From assembly GCA_016929205.1 (NCBI GenBank), contig JAFGJF010000166.1, positions 1 to 26,255 of the forward strand: a DNA stretch of 26,255 nucleotides, given 5' to 3'. Below are positions 8,143 to 14,507 of this stretch, in pieces. The notes under the pieces are model-generated. The model was given only the letters and a program-made list of their open reading frames with translations. It was not told where the DNA came from and did no database searches. Numbering within the stretch: position 1 is the first letter of the stretch; each line of letters starts with the position of its first letter. Source of the DNA: Anaerolineae bacterium (GTDB taxonomy: Bacteria > Chloroflexota > Anaerolineae > JAFGEY01). Made by a program: the position numbers and the translations under genes.

Positions 8143-8162
8143 ACAGAGACACTTGATTGGAA

Positions 8163-8191
8163 TTGTACAGAACCGGAGGTTCTGTTATAAT
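8163..8191 (+). promoter_or_regulatory. Extended -10 promoter for the flavoprotein-yigZ unit
   Basis: TTGTAC at 8163-8168, 17 bases, perfect TATAAT at 8186-8191 preceded by TGT. The spacer is almost filled by a perfect palindrome (8168-8184), so the promoter is probably repressible. Confidence 0.7.
8168..8184. promoter_or_regulatory. Candidate operator, perfect inverted repeat
   Basis: CAGAACC-GGA-GGTTCTG: perfect 7-bp arms around a 3-base centre, lying exactly between the -35 and -10 boxes. A dimeric repressor bound here would block polymerase. No regulator gene is adjacent, so the factor is unknown. Confidence 0.6.
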
Positions 8192-8234
8192 GAGTCCATC
8201 ATTTGATGTTGTCCATAGAATCAAAGGAGGAAAA

Positions 8235-8780
8235 ATGAGTATCTTGGCTATTCTTGGCAGTCGAAACCCGGAAGGACAAACCGCGCGTGCGGTCGGTGCA
8301 CTGCTCGAAGGAGCTGGCAACGAAAAGAGCGAACAGATATTTCTGCCCGAGTGCAACATTGAACGCTGCCGGCAATGTGACGAAAATGGCTGGGGATTGT
8401 GTCGCGCTGAAGGGCGCTGTGTAATTGAAGATGATTTTGCCAACCTTGTTGAGAAAATCAAAACGGCTGACGCCGTTGTTTTTGCTACACCGGTTTACTT
8501 TGGCGACTTGAGTGAGAGTATGCGTGCCTTTACCGATCGGTTGCGTCGCGTAATCCGGCACAGCACGAACAAGAGCGGTGTCCAGGAAAAGATCTCGGTT
8601 GGCATTTGCGTTGCCGGCGGTGGAGGCGGCGGCGCGCCTGCGTGCACGGTCAGCCTGGAAAAGGTACTGCGCACCTGTGGTTTTGACCTTGTAGATCTGA
8701 TTCCGGTTCGACGACAAAATCTCGATTTAAAGGTAGATGTGCTCGCCATCACCGGCAAGTGGCTGGCAACGCTGATCTAA
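8235..8780 (+). CDS. NADPH-dependent FMN reductase / iron-sulfur flavoprotein-like protein
   Basis: A 181-residue flavodoxin-fold protein. It opens with MSILAILGSRNPEGQTARAV (FMN phosphate loop) and contains ADAVVFATPVYFGDLSESMR, the usual flavin-ring segment of the FMN_red family. Between them is a cysteine cluster at residues 40, 45, 48, 56 and 62 (CNIERCRQCDENGWGLC, then C). This recalls the compact Cys motif of iron-sulfur flavoproteins, though the spacing is longer than usual, so cluster binding is uncertain. A glycine-rich loop (GGGGGGAP) follows. The ATG at 8235 has AAAGGAGG six bases upstream. The controlling promoter carries a palindrome. Likely role: electron transfer or quinone/FMN reduction. 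Confidence 0.8.
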   Translation: MSILAILGSRNPEGQTARAVGALLEGAGNEKSEQIFLPECNIERCRQCDENGWGLCRAEGRCVIEDDFANLVEKIKTADAVVFATPVYFGDLSESMRAFTDRLRRVIRHSTNKSGVQEKISVGICVAGGGGGGAPACTVSLEKVLRTCGFDLVDLIPVRRQNLDLKVDVLAITGKWLATLI

Positions 8781-8794
8781 ATGGACTGTTTGAT

Positions 8795-9451
8795 ATGCAC
8801 CATCACTTGATTCCAGCCAAACAAACGCGCGTGGAAATAGTGGTCGTCAACTCACGTTTTATTGCCACCGCTGCACCGGCGTTTTCAGTTGAGGAAGCAA
8901 AAGCGTTTATTGCACGGATCAAAAGTGAATTTGCTGATGCGTCGCACAATGTCCCGCTCTATCTGATTGGACACGAACCGTCGGTCATCGCCCATTGCAA
9001 CGACGATGGCGAGCCGTCCGGTACAGCGGGACGGCCGGCTCTGGCCGTGCTGCGTGGCAGCGGTCTGGGCAACGTTGCCGTTGTCGTCACCCGTTACTTT
9101 GGCGGCACCAAGCTGGGCACAGGTGGACTGGTACGAGCCTATAGCGATGCGGTACGCCAGGTGCTGGCTGTATTGCCGCGTGCCGTCCAGGTGCCGGCAC
9201 ATACGGTTTTGCTGATTGTGCCTTACACTGCCTTTGAGCGTGTGCGTCTGCTCGCTCAAGAACATCACGGCAGAATCCTGGATGAGAAATTTGGCGCAGA
9301 CGTGACGATTAAAGCCCGGTTTCCGGTCGAACGATTTGTGGTTTTTCAGTCAGCGTTGCTGGAACAGTCCAATGGTACGCTGCAAGCCGAGATTATAGAG
9401 ACAAACGACACAATTGTGCCCATTGATATCAACAGAGAACAAATCCATTGA
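8795..9451 (+). CDS. yigZ: YigZ/IMPACT family protein (UPF0029)
   Basis: A 218-residue protein, close to the ~200 residues of E. coli YigZ. It carries the family signature: DDGEPSGTAG at residues 70-79 and GLGNVAVVVTRYFGGTKLG from about residue 91, then GGLVRAYSDAV. A C-terminal ferredoxin-like domain follows. The eukaryotic homologue IMPACT modulates GCN2 activation; the bacterial role is not settled. The start is uncertain: the ATG at 8795 gives the usual length, and a GTG at 8759 would overlap the previous gene. The SD is weak in both cases, suggesting coupling to the flavoprotein gene that ends 14 bases upstream. Confidence 0.85.
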   Translation: MHHHLIPAKQTRVEIVVVNSRFIATAAPAFSVEEAKAFIARIKSEFADASHNVPLYLIGHEPSVIAHCNDDGEPSGTAGRPALAVLRGSGLGNVAVVVTRYFGGTKLGTGGLVRAYSDAVRQVLAVLPRAVQVPAHTVLLIVPYTAFERVRLLAQEHHGRILDEKFGADVTIKARFPVERFVVFQSALLEQSNGTLQAEIIETNDTIVPIDINREQIH

Positions 9452-9463
9452 CAACACGACGAG

Positions 9464-10669
9464 TCATATCGCAAGCGAAGGGATCTGCGCAATCTCTTTT
9501 TCTGACATACCCAGAAAAGCACACTTTTCTCGAATATAGTATTGGTACATCTCGAAATCAACGCCGTCTGGACAACGGTGATCGATGTGAGGGATAAAGC
9601 CGCCATCGGCGATGACGGGCTCCAGCTTGGTGAATTCGGCCAAAATCGCTTCCTTGGACTCAAGCAGCATAAACTTGTCAAAACCGCCGAGAATCAGCAA
9701 ATCGCGGCCAAACTCGTTGCGTGTTGCGACCACATCGTTGCCGGCTCGTACTTCAAAGGGAAACATACAGTTCAGGCCAACATCCAGCCAAAGCGGAATC
9801 AGCGCCTGGATATTGCCATCACAATCCGTGAAAATAATGTCAATACCATGCTGGCGCAGCATCTGCATCACCGGCTTCATGCAGGGCATGATCACCTCTT
9901 TGAACACCCTGGGGCTGAGCAATGGGCCGCTGTTAAAGCAAATGTCTTCCCAGCCGGAAGCATAGTCGAATTCGATTTTGTCGAGCAATGGCGGCAAGTA
10001 TTTGAGCTTTATTTCGGCAACGTGGGTGACCATGTCTTCTAACAATGCAGGATCATCATAGGATAGATAGGCCAAGGACTCAAACCCTACCCAATCCCGG
10101 ATGCGGCCGATAAAGGAGCCAAAGTTGATACCAACCGGATGCTCACTGTGTCGTAACTGGCGTGCCAATTCCTCAATTTCCTCTTCCGAACGTGCGCGCC
10201 ACAGCGCATCCATATCCAAAAACTCATCACGGAAAGCCTCCCACGAAGGCCGATCCTTGATCGGGAAATCGAGAAAATGCGGAATACTGCGAATGCCCTC
10301 TTGAACCTCTTCACAGAGGATGCCCAATCCATCGCGATATATAACCTTGCCCCCTTTTTCTTCAACGATCTTGATTGGACGATGCGGCCCGGCCTGAATG
10401 TGCGGGCTCAGGCCAATGCGTTGTTCGCATCCGAAAAACGCTTCGACATCGCCATTGTTGATCTCACCGCCAGCTGCAGCCTGCTTCAACGCTTGAGGGA
10501 GGTGTCCTTCGTCCACCCACCGATCTTTGAGACTCGCCCAATATCCGAACTCCATATGCGGAATTCGATCCACAGCCTGATAATGCATCGTGCGCACAAA
10601 TCGCTCGCGCGGGGTCATCGTACCACCTACCCGCTCAATTCCACCCAAGATACCCGTTTTCTCTGCCAC
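9464..10669 (-). CDS. Uroporphyrinogen decarboxylase-like protein (methyltransferase-type)
   Basis: A 401-residue protein of the UroD/MtaA/CmuA superfamily: MTPRERFVRTMHYQAVDRIP at the start of the domain, GCEQRIGLSPH, FIGRIRDWVGFESLAYL, FTDCDGNIQALIP at residues ~280, and a C-terminal GGFIPHIDHRCPDGVDFEMY. Such orphan members are usually taken as corrinoid-dependent methyltransferases, not heme enzymes. Where MtaA-type proteins often have a His-x-Cys zinc motif, TDCDG is seen here. I chose the GTG at 10669 because AAGGAGG lies four bases upstream. An ATG at 10618 is the alternative and begins at the conserved domain. No corrinoid protein gene is nearby. Confidence 0.78.
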   Translation of the reverse strand: MAEKTGILGGIERVGGTMTPRERFVRTMHYQAVDRIPHMEFGYWASLKDRWVDEGHLPQALKQAAAGGEINNGDVEAFFGCEQRIGLSPHIQAGPHRPIKIVEEKGGKVIYRDGLGILCEEVQEGIRSIPHFLDFPIKDRPSWEAFRDEFLDMDALWRARSEEEIEELARQLRHSEHPVGINFGSFIGRIRDWVGFESLAYLSYDDPALLEDMVTHVAEIKLKYLPPLLDKIEFDYASGWEDICFNSGPLLSPRVFKEVIMPCMKPVMQMLRQHGIDIIFTDCDGNIQALIPLWLDVGLNCMFPFEVRAGNDVVATRNEFGRDLLILGGFDKFMLLESKEAILAEFTKLEPVIADGGFIPHIDHRCPDGVDFEMYQYYIREKCAFLGMSEKEIAQIPSLAI

Positions 10670-10789
10670 GCTGCCTCCTTGTTGTCTCTCTATGCCTGGC
10701 CCGCGCTCTATACGTCCTAAAAACGAGAACCATACTGCAACAACACCCCGATGAATCCAAGCAACAATGCATCGCATCGTATAGAGCAC

Positions 10790-10818
10790 ATTATACCATG
10801 CCTGGACACAGACACCAA
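10790..10818 (-). promoter_or_regulatory. Extended -10 promoter for the UroD-like gene
   Basis: Minus strand TTGGTG (10818-10813), 17 bases ending in TGG, perfect TATAAT (10795-10790). The predicted start near 10783 leaves a leader of about 114 nt and excludes the in-frame start codon at 10789. Confidence 0.65.
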
Positions 10819-10855
10819 TGGCCGGAAAAATGACTCAAATTGTACCAATTGGCTC

Positions 10856-10884
10856 TTGACAAACGATCCCCATTATGCTATGCT
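10856..10884 (+). promoter_or_regulatory. Strong extended -10 promoter for the Cys-rich protein
   Basis: TTGACA at 10856-10861, 17 bases ending in TGC, TATGCT at 10879-10884. The predicted start near 10891 gives a ~43-nt leader that contains GGAGG. Confidence 0.8.
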
Positions 10885-10933
10885 TGTGACGCTGCAATTT
10901 AGACAACAAATACAAACTGGAGGCGTTTCTGGA

Positions 10934-11281
10934 ATGATGTATCCTCGAAGCGAGATTTTGTTCCCCCACCGCTGCGTGCGTGAAATGAAAGACTTGCGTG
11001 GACCGTTGTGGCAGGAACTGGTTGAACAAATTTCCAAACTGCCAGACACGCATCCAGATAGCCTGGCTTTTGCATTGATGATGATCAAGTTAGCGGGGTG
11101 TCTGGACTGCGATTTGGATAGTTACAAAGCTTCGTTAGGCTGCTGCACGTGTGCCAAACGGACAATCAATGCGTTTAAAGGGTCTGACAAGCTGCTTCTG
11201 CGCAGGTACAAAGAAGCTCAGGAGGACTTGGGCTCCTATATGGCAGAGAACGAGCCGGAGGCAGAACAAACTGCAGCTTGA
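10934..11281 (+). CDS. Cysteine-containing small protein of unknown function
   Basis: A 115-residue soluble protein. Cysteines lie at residues 14, 56, 59, 70, 71 and 73. The motif CLDCDLDSYKASLGCCTC is flanked by basic residues, giving CxxC-x10-CCxC, which could hold zinc or an iron-sulfur cluster. The C-terminus is acidic (EAQEDLGSYMAENEPEAEQ). I recognise no named family. The start is set by GGAGG at 10919-10923 followed by two adjacent ATGs at 10934 and 10937. The strong promoter upstream excludes any earlier start. The gene stands alone between its own promoter and terminator, so it is probably expressed independently and perhaps highly. Confidence 0.75.
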   Translation: MMYPRSEILFPHRCVREMKDLRGPLWQELVEQISKLPDTHPDSLAFALMMIKLAGCLDCDLDSYKASLGCCTCAKRTINAFKGSDKLLLRRYKEAQEDLGSYMAENEPEAEQTAA

Positions 11282-11303
11282 TGCCCAGTTTTACACCAAG
11301 TGA

Positions 11304-11344
11304 CAAGAACTCTCGCTCTTTCCGAGACGAGAGTTCTTGCTTTT
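11304..11344 (+). terminator. Intrinsic terminator of the Cys-rich protein gene
   Basis: A perfect 12-bp stem (CAAGAACTCTCG at 11304-11315, CGAGAGTTCTTG at 11328-11339), a 12-base loop, and C then TTTT. It lies 22 bases after the stop codon. Confidence 0.85.
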
Positions 11345-11372
11345 AGGGAAATCCCAAACAAAGGCGAGCAGA

Positions 11373-12014
11373 ATGCTGCAAGTTGTTATCTTTGCCAATG
11401 GAGATATGGCTAACATAAACATCGTACATCGCTACGCCGAGTCTGCTGACTTGATCATCTGCGCCGACGGTGGCGCCAACTATGCTGATGCCGTCGACGT
11501 ACGCCCCGATGTATTGATCGGTGACATGGACTCGATAGCGCCCGAGTTGAGCGCGCAGTTGGAAACGCAAGACGTAAAATTTATTCCACATCCCACAAAC
11601 AAAGACGAGACGGACCTGGAACTGGCATTACTATATGCTGCCGAACAAGGGGCTACACAGATCACCATACTCGGCGCGCTGGGAAGACGAATTGATCACG
11701 AACTGGGCAATTTGCTTCTGCTGGCTCATCCCCGGCTTGAAGACCTGGACATCCGCATAGCTTCGAGCGATCAAGAGATTTCACTGATACGCAGGACCAA
11801 AGTATTTGACGGTGCAATAGGCGATCTGCTTTCCCTGTTACCCATTGGTGGCGATGCATCTGGCATTACCACAAAGGGTCTTGAATACCCACTCTGCGAC
11901 GAAACACTATGCTTTGGCCCTGCCCGTGGCATAAGTAATGTATTTACGGCTACCCAACCAAGCGTTCACATTCAGTCTGGACTGCTCTTAGCCGTCCACA
12001 CCCATCGCAAATAG
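11373..12014 (+). CDS. thiN: Thiamine pyrophosphokinase
   Basis: A 213-residue protein of the TPK family, which transfers pyrophosphate from ATP to thiamine to give thiamine diphosphate in the cytoplasm. Motifs: VVIFANGD at the start, ICADGGANYA, PDVLIGDMDS (metal-binding Asp residues), HPTNKDETDLELAL and GALGRRIDHELGN. The C-terminal half has a TPK thiamine-binding pattern (LSLLPIGGDASGITTKGLEYPL, then GPARGISN, cf. the usual G-x-SN). The ATG at 11373 has AAGGCGAG upstream. The longer frame starts at a TTG inside the preceding terminator and is rejected. No TPP riboswitch is visible, suggesting salvage or housekeeping expression. Confidence 0.9.
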   Translation: MLQVVIFANGDMANINIVHRYAESADLIICADGGANYADAVDVRPDVLIGDMDSIAPELSAQLETQDVKFIPHPTNKDETDLELALLYAAEQGATQITILGALGRRIDHELGNLLLLAHPRLEDLDIRIASSDQEISLIRRTKVFDGAIGDLLSLLPIGGDASGITTKGLEYPLCDETLCFGPARGISNVFTATQPSVHIQSGLLLAVHTHRK

Positions 12015-12091
12015 CAGCCAGCAGCCAGCACCCATCGCTTGCCCATAAACACCGGGGCCATCGCCGCTCATTTCTCCTACTGCCAATTGCA

Positions 12092-13867
12092 TCACAACGG
12101 CCAAAACAACGGCACGAGTGCGATGGCAACGAGATAAATTAACACGGTAAGCGGAAAGCCAACTTGGACAAAATCCGTAAACTTGTAACGTCCAGGGCCA
12201 TAAACCATCAGGCATGAGGGCTCTAGTGGTGTAATAAAGGAGCAACTGGCGCCAACAGCGATCATGATCGCAAAAGTGCGAGAATTCAGACCCGCTTGTA
12301 TGGCTGTCTGGAGCGCAACAGGTATGACAACAACGGCTGCAGCCTGGTTGGACATCGGCTGCGTCAGCAGCAAAGTGAGAACGAAAAACGCCGTGAGCAG
12401 CCAAAGAGGATGCATGTGACCGGTGATGGCAACGATTTGGGCAGCCAGGAATGCCGCCGTACCGGTATGTTCCATCGCACTGCCCATCGCCAGCATACTG
12501 CCGATAACAATAATCGCCTTCCATTCAACTTCGCGGTAAGCGCGTTGTGGCGAAATACAGCGCGACACAAAAGCAACCAGCGTTCCAAACAGGACAGCAA
12601 CCGGCAAGGGCAGAATGTTAAGCGTGGCAAGTACAAGCACCCCAACAAAAGTGGCAATTGCCACCGGCGCGCGCTTCAAGTTAGGACGGTCATCGCTCAC
12701 CGAACCAAGTACCTGAAAGGTATGGTCTTGATCTCGCACGACAATGTTTGCACGTGGGCCCTGAATAAGCAGTTGATCGCCGATTTGGAAAGAGATTTGG
12801 CTGAGCTTGCGATAGATGTTCTTTCCGCGACGGTTGATGCCCAGAACCTGAAGACCATAGCGCTGCCGGAAATATAAAGATTTAAGCGTCTGTCCGATCA
12901 AAGGCGAACGAGCGAGTACAATCGCCTCAACCAGGTACAAATCCTGCGTTTGCAGCCGTGGATCAGAAAGCTCAACATCGGCTTTTATATCGACACCGAC
13001 CACATCCTTGATCTTGAGAATCTCGTTATGCTGTCCTTTGACCAGCAATTCGTCATTTTCCCGCAAGCGCAGTGCCGGTTTGGGTGCAAGGTAATGGTTT
13101 TTGTCTCGAAGCACTCGCAATACAGTTAGATCCATATCGCGTCCCAAACCAGCCTCCAGCAACGTCTTGCCGATCAATGGAGAGTCGGGCAGAACCAGAA
13201 TCTCGACCAGGTATGGTCTCAATCCAAACGGTTCTGGCGATTCACTATCTTCACCGCGCTCCGGGATCAGCCGGTAACCTACTGACAGCATGTAGATCAA
13301 ACCGACGATGGCGATGGGTACACCGACCAAGGTTAACTCGAGCATCCCCAACGGTTCTAGTCCATAATATGTCATCAAGCCGCTGATCACAAGGTTGGTA
13401 GAAGAACTAACCAATGTCACCGAGCTGGCCAAAATGGAGGCAAAAGCTAACGGCATCAAAAGTTTGGACGCATTCGTGTTTGTTTGACGAGCAAGCCCCA
13501 AGGTGATTGGCACAAACAAGGCAGTGGCCGCAGTGTTACTCATAACCGCACTCAGTGCGGCCGCAGCAACTGATATAATCGCAAGTAGCCGGTAAGGGCT
13601 TTGACCTGTAATGCGTAAAATAGTGCGACCGGCCATACTGACAGCACCGGTTTGGACAAGGGAAGCAGTAAGAACAAGCAGGCCAAAGATCAAAATGACG
13701 GTGTCGCTGCCAAAACTGGCAAATGCCTGTTCAGGAGGCAGTAATCCAGCGAGGATGAGCACCAACAAAAGTCCCAAAGCGACAACGTCTGCAGGTAAGC
13801 GTTCGAGGGAAAAAAAGACCAGCGCAATTCCTATGACGAGAAGCAAAAGTGCGATTTGTACAGTCAT
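12092..13867 (-). CDS. DASS/SLC13-type ion transporter with two RCK_C (TrkA-C) domains
   Basis: A 591-residue membrane protein. The N-terminal ~205 residues contain several hydrophobic helices and the first DASS-type signature (SNTAATALFVPI; SSTNLVISG). Two RCK_C modules follow at about 215-295 and 305-380; each has the pattern SPLIGKTL/SPLIGQTL and ends with a turn before a small strand (NDELLVKG; GDQLLIQG). A second bundle of helices (about 400-590) holds the repeat signature TQPMSNQAAAVVVIPVAL. Such proteins move sulfate, dicarboxylates or similar anions with Na+; the substrate is not readable here. The ATG overlaps the DUF123 stop by one base (TAATG), implying coupled translation. Confidence 0.87.
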   Translation of the reverse strand: MTVQIALLLLVIGIALVFFSLERLPADVVALGLLLVLILAGLLPPEQAFASFGSDTVILIFGLLVLTASLVQTGAVSMAGRTILRITGQSPYRLLAIISVAAAALSAVMSNTAATALFVPITLGLARQTNTNASKLLMPLAFASILASSVTLVSSSTNLVISGLMTYYGLEPLGMLELTLVGVPIAIVGLIYMLSVGYRLIPERGEDSESPEPFGLRPYLVEILVLPDSPLIGKTLLEAGLGRDMDLTVLRVLRDKNHYLAPKPALRLRENDELLVKGQHNEILKIKDVVGVDIKADVELSDPRLQTQDLYLVEAIVLARSPLIGQTLKSLYFRQRYGLQVLGINRRGKNIYRKLSQISFQIGDQLLIQGPRANIVVRDQDHTFQVLGSVSDDRPNLKRAPVAIATFVGVLVLATLNILPLPVAVLFGTLVAFVSRCISPQRAYREVEWKAIIVIGSMLAMGSAMEHTGTAAFLAAQIVAITGHMHPLWLLTAFFVLTLLLTQPMSNQAAAVVVIPVALQTAIQAGLNSRTFAIMIAVGASCSFITPLEPSCLMVYGPGRYKFTDFVQVGFPLTVLIYLVAIALVPLFWPL

Positions 13868-14367
13868 TACCCTTGCCTTTCAACAGTCAAGCAATGGCCG
13901 GTTTGCAGGACAATGCCAGCATCCTGTGTTGATTGGAATATAGCCCGGGTCAAAGCACCCCGAATGCACCGATCCATAGGAGCGTGTGGCAAGTAGACCA
14001 GATGACTTGGACACCGACAATCAGAGGAACCAAAGCCGAGTGCGGGAATCCGGGCACCAGGAAGCCCGATTACTGCTTTTGCCCAGACACACTCGTGTTT
14101 TTCGGACGACGCCATCTGCCAGGTCGCCTCTAATGTGCCCTCAGCAAGCAAATAGTCAATATGCCAATGCAGCCGCTTGTCTGATCGACTGTGCCGTGCA
14201 AGCCGCGCTCTCAGCCCACCGGGTCCCATTGCGCTACCGACATAGATATACCACCCACAAAGAAAATCAAATGTACCCAACGCGCCGACTCGGATCTGGG
14301 CAAATTGGTCAAGGCGAACAACCAGACAATAAGTTCCTGTCAAAATGAATGGGTGACCTGGACTCAT
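13867..14367 (-). CDS. DUF123 family protein (GIY-YIG-like nuclease fold)
   Basis: A 166-residue protein. It shows the DUF123 pattern: GTYCLVVRL, RVGALGTFDFLCGWYIYVGS (the GIY-YIG-like pair read as GWYIYVGSAMG), GGLRARLARH, LHWHIDYLL and PALGFGSSDCRCPSHLVYL. The family is related to GIY-YIG endonucleases and is assigned to it by fold; biochemical roles are mostly unknown. The ATG at 14367 is seven bases after the putative -10 box, so the mRNA may be leaderless. A TTG eight codons later is an alternative. It shares the transcript with the DASS transporter but has no obvious functional link. Confidence 0.8.
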   Translation of the reverse strand: MSPGHPFILTGTYCLVVRLDQFAQIRVGALGTFDFLCGWYIYVGSAMGPGGLRARLARHSRSDKRLHWHIDYLLAEGTLEATWQMASSEKHECVWAKAVIGLPGARIPALGFGSSDCRCPSHLVYLPHAPMDRCIRGALTRAIFQSTQDAGIVLQTGHCLTVERQG

Positions 14368-14373
14368 TCACCT

Positions 14374-14402
14374 ATTTTAACACAGGCCCAAGTCAACAGC
14401 AA
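14374..14402 (-). promoter_or_regulatory. Promoter for DUF123-transporter unit
   Basis: Minus strand TTGCTG (14402-14397), 17 bases ending in TGT, TAAAAT (14379-14374). The A of the ATG at 14367 is seven bases past the -10, near the expected transcription start. Confidence 0.5.
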
Positions 14403-14444
14403 ATAGGTCGATTACCATACAACCCATAGCCGCCATTGCCCCTT

Positions 14445-14473
14445 TTGACATCTCTTCTTGGGTGTGGTATGCT
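14445..14473 (+). promoter_or_regulatory. Extended -10 promoter for the hybrid histidine kinase
   Basis: TTGACA at 14445-14450, 17 bases ending in TGG, TATGCT at 14468-14473. The boxes are identical to those at 10856-10884. The predicted start near 14480 removes the TTG at 14436 and the ATG at 14469 as translation starts. Confidence 0.8.
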
Positions 14474-14507
14474 GATAGAAATGCGAGACCGTTGTCTGGA
14501 GGATAGT

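Noticed and set aside
8012..8160. Leftward small coding frame between the protease operon and the flavoprotein promoter
   Set aside because: It lacks an SD and overlaps the divergent promoters, so I read it as untranslated leader of the leftward operon.
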